DNA of 64,000 nt, taken from NCBI RefSeq assembly GCF_000614975.1, contig NZ_BALM01000010.1, positions 78,294 to 142,293 on the forward strand, given 5' to 3'. This document shows positions 40,457-52,564 of the stretch, piece after piece. Numbering within the stretch: the stretch's first letter is position 1; each line of letters opens with the position of its first letter. This stretch comes from Shewanella marina JCM 15074. Its GTDB lineage: Bacteria; Pseudomonadota; Gammaproteobacteria; Enterobacterales; Shewanellaceae. The notes under the pieces are model-generated. The model ran no database searches and had not been told where the DNA came from. It saw only the letters and a program-made list of their open reading frames with translations. A program made the position numbers and the translations under genes.

Positions 40457-41947
40457 TTGTCCAATCGTTATGTGGTTGCACTGGATCAGGGAACGACCAG
40501 TTCTCGCGCCATGGTATTTGATCATGATGCTAATATTGTGGCTGTATCACAGCGCGAATTTAGCCAACTTTACCCAAAGCCGGGCTGGGTTGAACATGAT
40601 GCGATGGAAATATGGTCATCTCAAAGTTCAACTTTAATAGAAGTATTGGCTCGTGCGGGTATTCATAGTGATGAAGTCGCTGCTATTGGTATTACCAATC
40701 AGCGTGAAACTACAGTGGTATGGAATAAAATCACGGGCAAACCTATCTATAATGCGATTGTATGGCAATGCCGTCGTACCACTGCAATGTGCGAACAATT
40801 GCGTCAGCAAGGGCTTGATGAATATGTGCGTCAGCATACCGGGCTATTACTCGACCCCTATTTCTCTGCGACCAAGATCAAATGGATTCTAGATAATATT
40901 GAAGGCGCTCGTGAGCAAGCTCAGCGAGGCGAGCTGCTTTTTGGCACGATTGATACTTGGCTCGTGTGGAAGCTGACGGAAGGCAAGGTACACGTCACTG
41001 ATTACACTAACGCTTCGCGTACCATGTTATTTAATATTCATACCTTAACGTGGGATCAACATCTTTTAGACAGCTTAGATATACCACTTAGCATGTTGCC
41101 TGAAGTTAAATCTTCATGTGCAATTTATGGTGAAACCCGTATTGCGGGCGAAGGCAGTGAAATAAAAGTTGCGGGGATGGCGGGTGATCAACAAGCTGCG
41201 CTATTTGGGCAGTTATGTGTTGAGCCAGGCATGGCCAAAAATACCTATGGTACGGGTTGCTTTATGCTGATGAATACCGGTAAACAAGCGGTTAAATCAG
41301 AACAAGGCTTATTAACGACCATTGCCGTTGGCGCCGCTGGTGAAGTGAATTATGCGATTGAAGGCTCTGTCTTTATGGGCGGTGCTACCATTCAATGGTT
41401 GCGTGATGAATTAGGGTTAATTCGGGATGCACAAGATACAGAGTATTTCGCTTCAAAAGTGACGGATACTAATGGGGTTTACTTAGTTCCTGCTTTTGTT
41501 GGCTTAGGTGCACCATATTGGGATCCTAATGCCAGAGGGGCATTAGTGGGATTAACTCGTGGTGCTAATCGTAACCATATTATCCGCGCAGCATTAGAGG
41601 CTATTGCTTATCAGAGTCGCGATTTAATGGATGCCATGGTCAAAGACAGTGGCGTGAGTTTGACCGAATTGCGTGTTGATGGCGGCGCTGTTGTTAATGA
41701 TTTCTTGATGCAATTTCAAGCTGACATTACTGGGGTTGACGTGGTTCGGCCGCATGTTACTGAGACTACTGCAATGGGCGCCGCGTTCCTTGCGGGCCTT
41801 GCGGGCCTTGCGGTGGGTTTTTGGCAGGATAGTTCTGAACTGACAAGTAAAGCTGATTGTGAACGTATGTTTACACCTTTATTTGATGCTGAGACTCGGG
41901 ATTTACGTTATCAAGGTTGGTTAGATGCGGTTGCTCGTACCCGCTAA
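40457..41947 (+). CDS. glpK: Glycerol kinase
   Basis: A 496-residue kinase making glycerol 3-phosphate from glycerol and ATP. It starts at TTG 40457 with AGAGGA 7 bases upstream; the protein begins [41 protein letters not shown] and [17 protein letters not shown] are family signatures. Near residue 455 there is a 3-residue tandem duplication ([11 protein letters not shown], against LAGLAVGF in E. coli) from a repeated GCGGGCCTT. The C-terminus is shorter than that of E. coli (502). Confidence 0.96.
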   Translation: MSNRYVVALDQGTTSSRAMVFDHDANIVAVSQREFSQLYPKPGWVEHDAMEIWSSQSSTLIEVLARAGIHSDEVAAIGITNQRETTVVWNKITGKPIYNAIVWQCRRTTAMCEQLRQQGLDEYVRQHTGLLLDPYFSATKIKWILDNIEGAREQAQRGELLFGTIDTWLVWKLTEGKVHVTDYTNASRTMLFNIHTLTWDQHLLDSLDIPLSMLPEVKSSCAIYGETRIAGEGSEIKVAGMAGDQQAALFGQLCVEPGMAKNTYGTGCFMLMNTGKQAVKSEQGLLTTIAVGAAGEVNYAIEGSVFMGGATIQWLRDELGLIRDAQDTEYFASKVTDTNGVYLVPAFVGLGAPYWDPNARGALVGLTRGANRNHIIRAALEAIAYQSRDLMDAMVKDSGVSLTELRVDGGAVVNDFLMQFQADITGVDVVRPHVTETTAMGAAFLAGLAGLAVGFWQDSSELTSKADCERMFTPLFDAETRDLRYQGWLDAVARTR

Positions 41948-42180
41948 ATAGTAATGTCGATGCGATGATGAGGCGAGGTGGCTTTATCATCGTCATTTTT
42001 CTTTGTCGTTTTACTTTGTTTATCGGCTGATGGCATTTGCTCTAGTAACGTTTCACTTTCCTGCTGTTCAAAATCACCCGTTGCTGTACTGGCTTGAGTT
42101 GCTCTTACCTTGGTTTTTTTATCGATTTTTTGCGGCTTAATCGGCGCAATAACCTGATTGAATGCATCAATATTGATCAT
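41944..42180 (-). CDS. Small hydrophilic hypothetical protein
   Basis: A 78-residue protein of unknown function, starting [20 protein letters not shown], rich in Lys, Thr, Ser and Asp and probably disordered. AGGAG lies about 8 bases before the ATG at 42180, which supports real translation. Its stop overlaps the glpK stop by 4 bases, convergently. No domain is recognised. Confidence 0.6.
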   Translation of the reverse strand: MINIDAFNQVIAPIKPQKIDKKTKVRATQASTATGDFEQQESETLLEQMPSADKQSKTTKKNDDDKATSPHHRIDITI

Positions 42181-42488
42181 ATTTTTGCTCCTAGTAACGG
42201 CGGTTACTTTATTATCGGCCGTGACTATACGTAGCTAAATAAGTCTCTATGTTGATTTAGAACATCAGTCCTTGGATTGATTTTAAGCTGATAATAACTC
42301 ACGTAATTAATGTATTTATCTGGGTAAAATCACCATAAAATAGTTATTTTGGTGCTAGAAATGCACAAAAAATAAACAAGTTAGCTTGCTTGTTACCACT
42401 TCTTCCCACTTTTGTTGTTATTAATGAGTATTCACTAAAATGAGCTGCTAAGCCGCATGCTAGCAGGCTTTTAAATCAACTCCTTTGC

Positions 42489-42518
42489 TTGACAATGGTT
42501 GCACAGAGTCCCTAAACT
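42489..42518 (+). promoter_or_regulatory. Promoter of the division and cell wall cluster (Pmra)
   Basis: TTGACA (42489-42494), an 18-base spacer and TAAACT (42513-42518), about 80 bases before mraZ and just ahead of the GTGG repeats. Confidence 0.7.
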
Positions 42519-42526
42519 AGTTGTTT

Positions 42527-42565
42527 GTGGGAAAATGTGGTTTTTTGTGGAATAAAATTCTGTGG
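42527..42565 (+). promoter_or_regulatory. MraZ operator repeats
   Basis: GTGG occurs at 42527, 42537 and 42547, exactly 10 bases apart, and again at 42562. MraZ of other bacteria binds TGGG-type direct repeats with 5-base spacers, the same 10-base period, upstream of mraZ. Autoregulation is expected. Confidence 0.7.
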
Positions 42566-42595
42566 ATTAAAGAATAATACTGGGATGACAATAAC

Positions 42596-43054
42596 GTGTT
42601 TTGTGGCGCAAGTAGCATAAACCTTGATACCAAAGGACGGCTCGCTATACCTATGCGATACCGAGCATTACTGCGCGAACAGCATCAAGCTAAAATAGTG
42701 ATTACCGTTGATATTAATTCCCCCTGTTTACTTCTTTATCCTATTGATGAATGGCAGCTTATCGAACAAAAACTGCTGGTTCTCTCTGATACCCAACCTA
42801 CGGAACGTGCCCTAAAACGCTTGCTTTTAGGTTATGCGCACGAATGTGAATTAGATGGTAATGGTCGCATATTATTACCGTTACCTTTACGTCAGTATGC
42901 CAATTTGAGTCGCCAAGCTATGCTGGTTGGCCAGTTAAATAAATTTGAGTTATGGGATGAGCTGGCGTGGCAGCAACAAATTGCTACTAGCCTTGAAACC
43001 ATAAATGGTGAGGAATTATCAACTAATCCTCGCCTTGCCGATTTCTCACTCTAA
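42596..43054 (+). CDS. mraZ: Transcriptional regulator MraZ
   Basis: A 152-residue AbrB-like regulator that controls its own cluster. It starts at GTG 42596: MFCGASSINLDTKGRLAIPMRYR, matching the E. coli start. The second SpoVT/AbrB-like repeat is ECELDGNGRILLPLPLRQYA. Both repeats carry the DxxGR motif. It is the first gene of the cluster; the rsmH frame begins directly after its stop. Confidence 0.95.
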   Translation: MFCGASSINLDTKGRLAIPMRYRALLREQHQAKIVITVDINSPCLLLYPIDEWQLIEQKLLVLSDTQPTERALKRLLLGYAHECELDGNGRILLPLPLRQYANLSRQAMLVGQLNKFELWDELAWQQQIATSLETINGEELSTNPRLADFSL

Positions 43055-43084
43055 ATGAGTGACTTGAAGATAAAGAAGAGCCAA

Positions 43085-44026
43085 ATGAGTCAACAATTTG
43101 CCCATGTATCAGTGTTATTACAAGAAACTATTGATGGATTGAATATTCGTCCAGATGGTATCTATATCGATGGTACTTTTGGCCGTGGTGGTCATTCTCG
43201 TCAAGTACTACAGCGTCTAGGTGAAAATGGTCGTTTAATTGCTATTGACCGAGATCCGCAAGCGATTGAAGCTGCGAAGCAGTTTGCTGATGATCCGCGT
43301 TTCCAAATTGTACACGGTGGTTTTGGTCAGCTAGCCGATTATGTCAATGAACTTGGCTTAGCGGGTAAAATTGATGGCGTATTATTAGATTTAGGCGTGT
43401 CTTCACCTCAGTTAGATGATGCCGAGCGTGGCTTTAGCTTCTTGCGAGATGGCCCATTAGATATGCGGATGGATAACAGCCAAGGCCAAACTGCCGCACA
43501 GTGGTTAGCCCGTGCTGAAATCGAAGATATGGCTTGGGTATTTAAAACCTATGGTGAAGAGAAAAATAGCCGCCATATTGCTCGTTGTATTGCCGCTGAC
43601 CGTGATGAAAAGCCATTTTTAAGAACTAAAGATCTGGCGGATCTGATTGCCCGTATTACTAAAAATAAAGAGCGTAATAAGCATCCCGCAACTCGTGTAT
43701 TCCAAGCGATTCGTATCTATATCAATAGTGAATTAGAGCAAATTGATCAGGCATTAGAAGGCGCATTAACCATTCTTGCACCTGAAGGTCGTTTATCGAT
43801 TATCAGCTTCCACTCATTAGAAGATCGTATGGTGAAGCGCTTTATTCGCCGTAATAGCCAAGGTGAGCAGGTGCCATACGGGTTACCTGTTACTGAAGAT
43901 CAAATTAATAAGTCACGTAAGTTAAAAGCCATTGGTAAAGCGACGAAGCCTTCTGAGGATGAACTTGAACTTAATCCTCGTGCCCGCAGCTCTGTCTTGC
44001 GTGTAGCGCAGAGATTAGAGTACTAG
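43085..44026 (+). CDS. rsmH: 16S rRNA (cytosine(1402)-N4)-methyltransferase
   Basis: A 313-residue SAM-dependent enzyme methylating C1402 of 16S rRNA. It starts [21 protein letters not shown]; the in-frame ATG at 43055 would add 10 residues but lacks a ribosome binding site, while 43085 has AAGAAGAG upstream and matches the E. coli length (313). [15 protein letters not shown] is the SAM motif, and [20 protein letters not shown] and [14 protein letters not shown] are family signatures. Confidence 0.95.
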   Translation: MSQQFAHVSVLLQETIDGLNIRPDGIYIDGTFGRGGHSRQVLQRLGENGRLIAIDRDPQAIEAAKQFADDPRFQIVHGGFGQLADYVNELGLAGKIDGVLLDLGVSSPQLDDAERGFSFLRDGPLDMRMDNSQGQTAAQWLARAEIEDMAWVFKTYGEEKNSRHIARCIAADRDEKPFLRTKDLADLIARITKNKERNKHPATRVFQAIRIYINSELEQIDQALEGALTILAPEGRLSIISFHSLEDRMVKRFIRRNSQGEQVPYGLPVTEDQINKSRKLKAIGKATKPSEDELELNPRARSSVLRVAQRLEY

Positions 44027-44034
44027 GAGGCAAC

Positions 44035-44349
44035 GTGGCTAAGTCATCGTTGAGCCTACCACGTATTATTGTGCAAGACATGTGGTCGCACAAGTGGTTG
44101 TTATTACTTTCATTTGTAGTATTTGCTAATGCAGTGGCGGTTGTTTATACCAGTTATGTAAGCCGCCAATTGACCACTAAATGGGATCAACAATTACAGC
44201 AACGAGATAAGTTAGATATTGAATGGCGCAATTTGCTACTAGAGGAGCAATCACTTGCTGATTCTAGCCGTATTACTCGGATTGCCACCAAAGAGTTGGA
44301 TATGACCAGACCGCTTCCAAGTGAGGAAGTCGTGGTGAAAATACCATGA
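44035..44349 (+). CDS. ftsL: Cell division protein FtsL
   Basis: A 104-residue bitopic membrane protein of the FtsQ-FtsL-FtsB divisome subcomplex. The membrane helix is at about 20-43 (WLLLLSFVVFANAVAVVYTSY), followed by a coiled coil. It starts at GTG 44035 with AGGAGG upstream. It overlaps ftsI by 4 bases. Confidence 0.9.
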   Translation: MAKSSLSLPRIIVQDMWSHKWLLLLSFVVFANAVAVVYTSYVSRQLTTKWDQQLQQRDKLDIEWRNLLLEEQSLADSSRITRIATKELDMTRPLPSEEVVVKIP

Positions 44350-46082
44350 GTAAGAAACAAGCGAAAGTAATCAAAAAACCTCAGCTAATCCAATGGCGAC
44401 TTAAAGTCGTCATTGGTTTTATTTTATTTCTATTTTCTGCATTAGTGGTTCGAGCCGCATACATTCAAGTGGTTGAGCCAGACAAATTACGTCATGAAAG
44501 CGATATGCGCACCTTGCGTACTACCAGTAACCAAGTACAACGTGGACTGATTACTGATCGCAACGGTGATATGTTGGCGGTGAGTGTACCCGTTAAAGCG
44601 GTGTGGGCGGATCCGAAAGAAGTCCATAAATTCGATGGTTTCAAGGATATGCGTCGCTGGAAAGCATTAGCTGACGTATTACATGAACCTGAGCAAACCT
44701 TACTTGATCGCGTTAAAGATCCGAAAAAGCGTTATGTTTACCTTAAACGTCAGGTCACGCCTGCTGTTGCCGAATATATTCGTCAGTTAAAAATCCCTGG
44801 TATTCGTCTTAAAGATGAATCTCGTCGTTATTATCCCGCGGGTGAAATTACCGCGCAATTGATTGGTTTAACCAATATTGACGATGTCGGTATTGAAGGC
44901 ATTGAGAAAAATTATAACGATTGGTTGACGGGCACACCGACTAAACAAAAAGTACGTAAATCTCGTGATGGTCACGTCGTTGAGCGTTTAAGTACAGTTC
45001 AACAAGGTGAGAAGCCTAATGACTTAGTGTTGAGTATTGACCAACGTATTCAACAGCTGGCTTATCGTGAAATTAAAAAGGCGACCGAGTTAAACCAAGC
45101 TGCATGGGGCTCCATTGTGGTATTGGATGTGCATACGGGTGAGGTGTTAGCGATGGCGACATCACCTTCGTATAATCCTAACTCTCGTGAGCATTTACAA
45201 AGTTTTAGAATGCGCAACCGTGCCATTACTGACTCCTTTGAACCGGGCTCTACCATTAAACCATTTGTGGTAGCCTCAGCACTGCAAGATGGGTATGCCA
45301 AGGCCGATGAGATTATCTCAACCTCGCCGGGCTGGATGCGCGTTGGTGGTCGGCAGGTTCGAGATTCCCACAACAACGGTAATCTCAGTTTAGCCAAAAT
45401 TTTAGCTAAATCGAGTAACGTAGGTATCAGTAAGTTGTCTCTATCTATGCCGGTTGAGAAGTTGCTTGATAAGTATTATTCACTGGGGCTAGGTAACTAC
45501 ACTGGCATCGATTTACCGGGCGAAGCTCCGGGTATGATCCGTGAAAGCCATCGTTGGTCTGATTTTGAACGTGCCACCTTATCGTTTGGTTATGGCTTAA
45601 CCGCTAATACGCTGCAGTTGGCACGTATGTACGCCACTTTAGGTAATGGCGGTAAGTTACTACCTGTTTCAATCCTTAAATTAACCAAGCCGCCTGAAGG
45701 TACTCAAGTGTTTTCGCCAAAAGTGGCTAAAGACGTGATGTATATGCTACAGGGGGTAACTGAAGCTGGCGGTACCGCAAGACAAGCCCATATTAATGGC
45801 TACCCTGTTGCAGGTAAAACCGGCACCAGTCGTAAGGCTGTTGCGGGCGGTTATGGTGATGATTATGTGTCCTTATTTGCTGGTGTCGCGCCAGTTAATA
45901 ATCCTCGTTTAGCAATTGCTGTGGTTGTTAATGCGCCAGAGGGCGACCGTTATTATGGCGGCGTTGTATCTGGACCTGTATTTGCCAAAGTGATGTCAGG
46001 TGCGTTGCAGTTGCTAAATGTCGAGCCTATCAGTAAAGCTGAGCAGGTTAAATTGGCTGCGATGGAAAGGAGTTTCGATTGA
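44346..46082 (+). CDS. ftsI: Peptidoglycan D,D-transpeptidase FtsI (PBP3)
   Basis: A 578-residue septal transpeptidase. A membrane anchor at about 20-42 is followed by the PBP dimerisation domain ([18 protein letters not shown]) and the transpeptidase domain. The active-site serine is Ser 302 in EPGSTIKPF; the SSN motif is in KSSNVGISK and KTGTS in [10 protein letters not shown]. The last bases overlap murE as TTGA. It works with FtsW, FtsL and FtsQ encoded nearby. Confidence 0.96.
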   Translation: MSKKQAKVIKKPQLIQWRLKVVIGFILFLFSALVVRAAYIQVVEPDKLRHESDMRTLRTTSNQVQRGLITDRNGDMLAVSVPVKAVWADPKEVHKFDGFKDMRRWKALADVLHEPEQTLLDRVKDPKKRYVYLKRQVTPAVAEYIRQLKIPGIRLKDESRRYYPAGEITAQLIGLTNIDDVGIEGIEKNYNDWLTGTPTKQKVRKSRDGHVVERLSTVQQGEKPNDLVLSIDQRIQQLAYREIKKATELNQAAWGSIVVLDVHTGEVLAMATSPSYNPNSREHLQSFRMRNRAITDSFEPGSTIKPFVVASALQDGYAKADEIISTSPGWMRVGGRQVRDSHNNGNLSLAKILAKSSNVGISKLSLSMPVEKLLDKYYSLGLGNYTGIDLPGEAPGMIRESHRWSDFERATLSFGYGLTANTLQLARMYATLGNGGKLLPVSILKLTKPPEGTQVFSPKVAKDVMYMLQGVTEAGGTARQAHINGYPVAGKTGTSRKAVAGGYGDDYVSLFAGVAPVNNPRLAIAVVVNAPEGDRYYGGVVSGPVFAKVMSGALQLLNVEPISKAEQVKLAAMERSFD

Positions 46083-47557
46083 TATTTTTACGGGATTTAC
46101 TCGCGCCTTGGTTTCATTATTCAGGCCAAGAGACTATTCAGAATTTGTGTTTAGACAGTCGTCAGATCAATGTCGGCGATCTATTTATTGCAGTACCGGG
46201 TTACGCCGTCGATGGCAGGCAATATATCACTCGTGCCTTTGCTCAAGGAGCTAGCGCGGTGTTAGTGCATACCGATGCGCCTGCTGAGCATGGCAAAGTG
46301 GTGATGACGGATGCGGGTGTGACCATCTATTTTTGTCAGTTGCACAGACAGTTATCAGCCTTGGCGTTGCAAGCTTATCCCATTAATTCGGATAAAATGG
46401 CAATTGTAGGCATTACTGGCACCAATGGTAAAACCTCTGTGAGTCAGCTTATTGCACAACTTGTCCAGCTAGAACAGCAACAAGCAGCTGTGATGGGAAC
46501 TTTAGGTAACGGCGTATGGGGCTCACTGATCGACAGTGGCAATACTACAGCTGATGCGATTACTGTTATCAAGCAATTAGCCCAATTTGCGCAACAAGGT
46601 ATTGATGTCTGCGCCATGGAAGTGTCAAGTCATGGTTTAGTGCAAGGTCGTGTTGAAGCCGTGCCGTTTAGTACTGCAGTGTTTACCAATTTAAGCCGTG
46701 ATCATTTAGATTTTCATGGTGATATGAACTCATATGCTGCCGCTAAGCAGCGTCTATTTAATTTCAGCTGTGTGCGCCAGCGTTTGCTTAACCTTGATGA
46801 TGAGCAAGGCTTAAGCTGGTTTGAACAGTTACAACAATCCACGCAAGCCGTATTGGGTTACTCAACCAAACAACACCCTCAAGCACAGTTATATGTGACT
46901 GATATTGAATATCATGGTCGTGGTATGTGTGCCACATTGAATTGGTCAGAAGGTCAGGCTGTGATTGATTCACCTTTACTTGGCGAGTTTAATTTAGCCA
47001 ATTTATTAGCGGCATTAGGCGCGCTTTATCTTGAAGGTTATGACTTAGCTCATCTGGCATTATTAGTACAACAATTAAAACCTGTAGCTGGCCGCATGGA
47101 GTGTTTTGCTTCCGCCAATGATGTCACGCTCGTGGTGGATTATGCCCATACGCCAGATGCAATTGAGCAAGCGTTAAAAGCGGCTCGGGTACATTGCCAA
47201 GGTAAGTTATGGTGCTTATTTGGTTGTGGCGGTGATCGTGATACAGGCAAGCGTCCATTAATGGCTGCGGCTGCGGAGCAGTTTAGTGATCAAGTGATGG
47301 TGACTTCTGATAACTGCCGTAGCGAAGATCCTCAAATCATTATTGATGACATTTTAGTGGGCTTACAACAGCCACAATTTGCATTGGTTGAAATTGATCG
47401 TATTAAGGCGATTAAGCAGGTATTTGCCCAAGCTAAGGCGGGCGATGTCATTCTACTTGCTGGTAAAGGTCATGAGACTTACCAAGAAGTTAAAGGTGAG
47501 AAATTGCATTACGATGAGCGTGCATTAGCACAGGCTTTAGCCGAGGCAACATTATGA
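46079..47557 (+). CDS. murE: UDP-MurNAc-tripeptide synthetase (meso-diaminopimelate adding)
   Basis: A 492-residue Mur ligase adding the third residue to the peptidoglycan precursor. The start is TTG at 46079, overlapping the ftsI stop, with AAAGGAG upstream. The ATP-binding motif is [20 protein letters not shown] and the DNCRSEDP motif, typical of meso-diaminopimelate specificity, are present. It overlaps murF by 4 bases. Confidence 0.96.
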   Translation: MIFLRDLLAPWFHYSGQETIQNLCLDSRQINVGDLFIAVPGYAVDGRQYITRAFAQGASAVLVHTDAPAEHGKVVMTDAGVTIYFCQLHRQLSALALQAYPINSDKMAIVGITGTNGKTSVSQLIAQLVQLEQQQAAVMGTLGNGVWGSLIDSGNTTADAITVIKQLAQFAQQGIDVCAMEVSSHGLVQGRVEAVPFSTAVFTNLSRDHLDFHGDMNSYAAAKQRLFNFSCVRQRLLNLDDEQGLSWFEQLQQSTQAVLGYSTKQHPQAQLYVTDIEYHGRGMCATLNWSEGQAVIDSPLLGEFNLANLLAALGALYLEGYDLAHLALLVQQLKPVAGRMECFASANDVTLVVDYAHTPDAIEQALKAARVHCQGKLWCLFGCGGDRDTGKRPLMAAAAEQFSDQVMVTSDNCRSEDPQIIIDDILVGLQQPQFALVEIDRIKAIKQVFAQAKAGDVILLAGKGHETYQEVKGEKLHYDERALAQALAEATL

Positions 47558-48921
47558 TCCCACTATCTTTAGCTGCAATTACAGCTGCGGTAAATGGTCA
47601 ATTGATTGGTGCTGATAGCAGCATCACTTCTGTCAGTACTGATAGCCGTAATATTGCCGAGCATTGTTTGTTTGTCGCCTTAAAAGGCGAGCGTTTTGAC
47701 GGTCATGATTTTGTGGCGAAAGCGGTTGAATTAGGTGCGCAGGCATTGTTGGTTGAGCGTCCTATGCCATTTGATATTGCTCAAATTGTCGTGACAGATA
47801 GTCAGCAGGCTATGGCTCAAATTGGGGTATTAGTGAAACAGGCTGTGGCACCAATTTGTGTGGCATTAACAGGTTCTAATGGCAAAACCAGCGTGAAAGA
47901 GATGGTGGCAACAATCTTGTCTGCTCATCATCAAGTGCTTTATACCGCGGGTAATTTTAACAATGATATTGGTGTGCCATTAACTATGTTACGTCTACAA
48001 CAAGGCGATCAATATGGTGTATTTGAACTGGGAGCTAATCATCTTGGTGAAATTGATTACACCAGTAACTTGGTTCAGCCTAAAGTTGCCTTAGTTAATA
48101 ACGTGGCGGGTGCACATTTAGAGGGTTTTGGTTCACTTGAAGGTGTAGCCAAAGCTAAATCAGAAATTTTTAATCACTTAGCCACCGATGGTGTCGCAAT
48201 CATCAATGCCGATGATGCTTTTGCTGATGTTATGCGTACAGCTGCAGGAACGCGCAAGATTATTCAGTTTTCAGCCACTAAGGTGAGTGATATTTACGCA
48301 ACTGGTTTGTGTGCCGATAGCATTGGTCGCTATCAATTTACCTTACATTATGGCCAGCAACAGCGCCAAGTGAAGTTACCGTTAACGGGTCGTCATCAGG
48401 TGTCCAATGCATTAGCCTCTACGGCAATGTGCATCGCATTAAATATTGATTTAAATGAAATTGTTTACGGTCTAACACAGTTAAAACCAGTTAAGGGCAG
48501 AATGATGCCTGTCGATCTTGGACGTATTCTTGTGGTGGATGATAGCTACAATGCTAACCCAGCCTCTGTGACGGCCGCGATTAACTGGTTACATGAAATT
48601 TCAACAAATCGAATCTTAGTGCTGGGCGATTTGGGAGAATTAGGCGACAATGCGCCCCTTTTACATCAGCAGTTAGGTGAACTGGCGCAGCAGCAAGCGA
48701 TTGATGCACTTTTTTGTGTGGGTCAATTGTCTCGTCAAACCGCATTGGGTTATGGCTCAGGGCATTTTGATGATATTGCGCAGCTTAACCAAATGTTGAT
48801 AGCACATCTTAATCAGTTATCAGGGCCGGTGACTGTACTAGTGAAAGGATCAAGAAGCGCGGCTATGGAACGAGTTGTCGACGCTTTAACAGCAGCCTAC
48901 GGGCGCGGGGAGTTAGTGTAA
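47554..48921 (+). CDS. murF: UDP-MurNAc-tripeptide:D-Ala-D-Ala ligase
   Basis: A 455-residue Mur ligase adding D-Ala-D-Ala to the precursor. The ATP loop is [41 protein letters not shown] and [13 protein letters not shown] are family signatures. The mraY start follows directly. Confidence 0.96.
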   Translation: MIPLSLAAITAAVNGQLIGADSSITSVSTDSRNIAEHCLFVALKGERFDGHDFVAKAVELGAQALLVERPMPFDIAQIVVTDSQQAMAQIGVLVKQAVAPICVALTGSNGKTSVKEMVATILSAHHQVLYTAGNFNNDIGVPLTMLRLQQGDQYGVFELGANHLGEIDYTSNLVQPKVALVNNVAGAHLEGFGSLEGVAKAKSEIFNHLATDGVAIINADDAFADVMRTAAGTRKIIQFSATKVSDIYATGLCADSIGRYQFTLHYGQQQRQVKLPLTGRHQVSNALASTAMCIALNIDLNEIVYGLTQLKPVKGRMMPVDLGRILVVDDSYNANPASVTAAINWLHEISTNRILVLGDLGELGDNAPLLHQQLGELAQQQAIDALFCVGQLSRQTALGYGSGHFDDIAQLNQMLIAHLNQLSGPVTVLVKGSRSAAMERVVDALTAAYGRGELV

Positions 48922-50004
48922 ATGCTAGTCTATTTGGCTGAGTATTTAACCCAGTTTTATACTGGGTTTAACGTATTTTCATATTTGACTTTTAGAGCGA
49001 TTTTAGGGCTTTTAACTGCACTTTTATTTAGTTTATGGTGGGGCCCTAAACTGATTGAGCGTTTGCAATTATTGCAAATTGGTCAAGTGGTTCGTAACGA
49101 TGGTCCAGAGTCTCATTTTAGTAAGCGTGGCACCCCAACAATGGGTGGTTTGTTGATCCTTGCAGCGGTGTTCTTAAGTGTATTGTTGTGGGGTGATCTT
49201 AGCAGTCAATACGTGTGGGTGATGCTATTTGTATTAGGCAGCTTTGGACTGATTGGTTTTATTGATGATTACCGTAAGGTGGTGCGTAAAGACACTAAAG
49301 GTCTGATTGCGCGCTGGAAGTATTTATGGCAATCAGTGGCGGCATTAGTCGTTGCGATTTACTTGTATGCCTTTGCTCAAAACCCAGGTGAGACACAGTT
49401 AGTCGTACCATTCTTTAAAGATGTGATGCCGCAGTTAGGTTTAGTCTTTATTGTGTTGGCTTACTTCACTATTGTGGGTTCAAGTAACGCGGTTAACTTA
49501 ACCGATGGCCTTGATGGTTTGGCGATTATGCCAACGGTGATGGTGGCAGCTGCTTTTGCGTTAATTGCTTATCTTTCTGGTCATGCTCAGTTTGCCAGTT
49601 ACTTACATATTCCACACTTACCAGGTTCGGGTGAACTCGTGATTGTTTGTACTGCGATTGTGGGAGCGGGTTTAGGTTTCTTATGGTTTAACACTTACCC
49701 TGCGCAAGTATTTATGGGCGATGTCGGCTCGTTATCACTGGGCGCGGCATTAGGTGCGATGGCTGTACTTGTGCGTCAAGAGATTCTATTAGTCATCATG
49801 GGTGGCGTATTTGTAATGGAAACCGTATCGGTTATTTTGCAGGTCGGTTCGTTCAAGTTACGTGGTCAACGTATTTTCCGTATGGCACCGATTCACCACC
49901 ATTATGAATTAAAAGGCTGGCCAGAGCCGCGCGTTATTGTACGTTTTTGGATTATTTCAATTTTCCTTGTTTTGCTGGGTCTTGCGACTCTGAAGTTAAG
50001 GTAA
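48922..50004 (+). CDS. mraY: Phospho-MurNAc-pentapeptide transferase
   Basis: A 360-residue, ten-helix membrane enzyme that makes lipid I on undecaprenyl phosphate. Signatures: [36 protein letters not shown] with catalytic aspartates, and [15 protein letters not shown]. Length equals E. coli MraY (360). Confidence 0.97.
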   Translation: MLVYLAEYLTQFYTGFNVFSYLTFRAILGLLTALLFSLWWGPKLIERLQLLQIGQVVRNDGPESHFSKRGTPTMGGLLILAAVFLSVLLWGDLSSQYVWVMLFVLGSFGLIGFIDDYRKVVRKDTKGLIARWKYLWQSVAALVVAIYLYAFAQNPGETQLVVPFFKDVMPQLGLVFIVLAYFTIVGSSNAVNLTDGLDGLAIMPTVMVAAAFALIAYLSGHAQFASYLHIPHLPGSGELVIVCTAIVGAGLGFLWFNTYPAQVFMGDVGSLSLGAALGAMAVLVRQEILLVIMGGVFVMETVSVILQVGSFKLRGQRIFRMAPIHHHYELKGWPEPRVIVRFWIISIFLVLLGLATLKLR

Positions 50005-50010
50005 TTTAAC

Positions 50011-51330
50011 ATGTTGAATCAGTATTCACATATTGTATTGGGATTAGGCGTTAGCGGCTTGTCAGTCGTGCGTTTTCTTGAGCAACAGGGAATAACACCA
50101 TTGGTTATGGATAGCCGTCGTCAGCCACCGGGTGCAGATGCACTTAAAGCTGAGTTTCCAAATGTGGAACTTATCTGTGGTGGTTTTGATTGTCGTTATT
50201 TAGTGCAGGCGAGTCAGATTGTGATTAGCCCCGGCATTGCTATTGATACACCAGAGGTGCGCGCTGCTGTTGATATGGGAATTGAAGTGATAGGTGATGT
50301 TGAGCTTTTTGCTCGTGCCATTGCTGATAAGCCACCTTGTGTATTGGCGATTACTGGTTCAAATGGCAAAACAACGGTAACGACGTTAGTGGGCGAAATG
50401 CTAAAAGCTGCCGGCCTTAAAGCTGAGGTTGGCGGCAATATTGGTGTACCAGTATTGGAGTTGTTGGCGTTAGATTTAGATTTTTATGTGTTAGAGCTAT
50501 CGAGTTTTCAGCTGGAAACTACGAGCAGTTTAAATTGCTTAGTGTCGACATGTTTAAATATCAGTGAAGATCATATGGATCGTTATGCTGATTTGCATGC
50601 CTATAAAACAGCAAAGTTAAGCCTTTACCCACAAAGTCGTAAAGTGATTTTTAATCGCGAAGATCCGTTGACGATTCCGAGTGACCCAATGAACCAAAAC
50701 AGTTTTGGTTTATCGACACCGGAAGGTGATGAATGGGGCATTGTTGATGGCAAAATTTATCACGGTAGTAGTGAGATTATGCCATTAAGTGACGTAGCGT
50801 TACTGGGGTCCCATAACCATGCCAATTTATTGGCTGCAATGGCATTAGCATTTTCAGCGGGTGTTGATAAACAGACAATGGCCCAAGTGGCTGCTGACTT
50901 TAAAGGCTTACCGCATCGCTGTGAGCTGATTGCGGTTAAGCAAGGCGTTACATACGTCAATGATTCAAAAGCAACAAACGTTGGTGCAACTGTGGCTGCT
51001 TTGCAAGGTTTAAGTGACCACTTAGGCGACATTATTTTGATTGCTGGCGGCGATGGCAAAGGTGCTGATTTCCGCCCATTAAAAGATGTGCTTGGCAATG
51101 TGACCCATCTTATTACGCTCGGTCGTGATGGTAATAAAATTGCCGCTCTGCGCGATGATGCTATTCAGGTATCAACCATGGCCGAGGCCGTGGCTAAAGC
51201 GCAAGAGCTCGCATCAGCGGGTGATATCGTATTGATGTCTCCTGCGTGTGCAAGTTTAGATATGTACCCTAATTTTATGGCGCGTGGTGATGACTTCCGC
51301 CAATTAGTGGAGCAGATCGATGCGGAGTGA
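50011..51330 (+). CDS. murD: UDP-MurNAc-L-alanine:D-glutamate ligase
   Basis: A 439-residue Mur ligase adding D-glutamate. Signatures: VLGLGVSGLSVVRFL, AITGSNGKTTVTTLVGEM, ELSSFQLE, CLNISEDHMDRY, and YVNDSKATNVGAT. It overlaps ftsW by 11 bases. Confidence 0.96.
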   Translation: MLNQYSHIVLGLGVSGLSVVRFLEQQGITPLVMDSRRQPPGADALKAEFPNVELICGGFDCRYLVQASQIVISPGIAIDTPEVRAAVDMGIEVIGDVELFARAIADKPPCVLAITGSNGKTTVTTLVGEMLKAAGLKAEVGGNIGVPVLELLALDLDFYVLELSSFQLETTSSLNCLVSTCLNISEDHMDRYADLHAYKTAKLSLYPQSRKVIFNREDPLTIPSDPMNQNSFGLSTPEGDEWGIVDGKIYHGSSEIMPLSDVALLGSHNHANLLAAMALAFSAGVDKQTMAQVAADFKGLPHRCELIAVKQGVTYVNDSKATNVGATVAALQGLSDHLGDIILIAGGDGKGADFRPLKDVLGNVTHLITLGRDGNKIAALRDDAIQVSTMAEAVAKAQELASAGDIVLMSPACASLDMYPNFMARGDDFRQLVEQIDAE

Positions 51331-52561
51331 ATCCCGCATGAGCCGCTGGCTCAGTTGGCGACCTAATTGGTCGCCTTCTATGCCTGCTTGGTTGACGGAT
51401 AAATTTTCATCGTCAACAGAATCAAAGCCAACAGTGATGTATGACAGAGCATTGTTAGCTGCAATCATTAGTTTGATCTTGTTTGGTTTTGTGATGGTGA
51501 TGTCGGCATCAATGCCGGAAGCCAAAACCTTAACAGGTAATGCGTTTCACTTTGTTATTCGTCAGGCCGTTTATTTAGTGGGTTGCGTCATTATTGCGGC
51601 AGTCATACTGCAGATAGATATGCAAAAATGGCAAACTTTCAGCCCCATCATTCTTGTTGCTGTTTTGCTGTTATTGATTGCGGTATTGCTCGTTGGCTCA
51701 ACGGTTAATGGTGCAACCCGTTGGTTGGTGATTGGCCCGATCCGAATTCAGGTTGCTGAATTAGCTAAGTTCGCTTTTGTGGTGTTTATGGCCGGTTATC
51801 TGGTGAGGCGCCATCAAGAAGTACTTGAAAACTCAAAAGGTTTTTATAAGCCAATTGTATTGTTTGCTGTTTATGCATTATTGATTTTATTGCAACCCGA
51901 TTTAGGTACGGTAGTCGTACTGTTTGTTTGTACGGTGGGATTACTATTTTTGGCTGGGGCGCGTTTACTTGATTTCTTTGCGCTTATTCTAGCTGGCATA
52001 TTAGCCTTTGTGGCATTGGTTGTGGTTGAGCCTTATCGTATGCGCCGGGTGACCTCTTTTATGGATCCATGGGAAGATCCATTTGGTAGTGGTTACCAGT
52101 TAACGCAATCATTAATGGCTTACGGCCGGGGTGATTGGTTTGGACAAGGGTTAGGTAATAGTATCCAGAAATTAGAATACTTACCTGAAGCTCATACTGA
52201 CTTTATTTTCGCCATTATCGGTGAAGAGCTTGGATTTATTGGCATTATTGCTGTGCTATCTGTGTTGCTATTTATTGCATTACGGGCAATAAAATTGGGC
52301 AATCAATGTCTCGAGTTAGAGAAACCATTTGAAGGTTATCTCGCTTACGGTATTGGTATTTGGATTTGCTTCCAAACCGTTGTGAATGTGGGAGCAAGCA
52401 TTGGCATGCTACCAACCAAAGGTCTGACATTACCTTTTATTAGTTATGGTGGTAGTAGTCTTTGGATTATGACCGCCGCGGCAATGATTTTGATTAGAAT
52501 AGATTACGAGCGTCGATTAAGTTTGACACAGGCAATAATTGGCAAGTCGAAGAACGGTTAA
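51320..52561 (+). CDS. ftsW: Peptidoglycan glycosyltransferase FtsW
   Basis: A 413-residue SEDS family membrane enzyme that polymerises septal glycan strands with FtsI. About ten helices follow a 40-residue cytoplasmic start. Signatures include NGATRWLVIGPIRIQVAELAKFA, SLMAYGRGDWFGQGLGNS, LPEAHTDFIFAIIGEELGF and LPTKGLTLPFISYGGSS. ATG at 51320 lies inside murD and has GGAG 8 bases upstream. Confidence 0.96.
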   Translation: MRSESRMSRWLSWRPNWSPSMPAWLTDKFSSSTESKPTVMYDRALLAAIISLILFGFVMVMSASMPEAKTLTGNAFHFVIRQAVYLVGCVIIAAVILQIDMQKWQTFSPIILVAVLLLLIAVLLVGSTVNGATRWLVIGPIRIQVAELAKFAFVVFMAGYLVRRHQEVLENSKGFYKPIVLFAVYALLILLQPDLGTVVVLFVCTVGLLFLAGARLLDFFALILAGILAFVALVVVEPYRMRRVTSFMDPWEDPFGSGYQLTQSLMAYGRGDWFGQGLGNSIQKLEYLPEAHTDFIFAIIGEELGFIGIIAVLSVLLFIALRAIKLGNQCLELEKPFEGYLAYGIGIWICFQTVVNVGASIGMLPTKGLTLPFISYGGSSLWIMTAAAMILIRIDYERRLSLTQAIIGKSKNG

Positions 52562-52564
52562 CAA

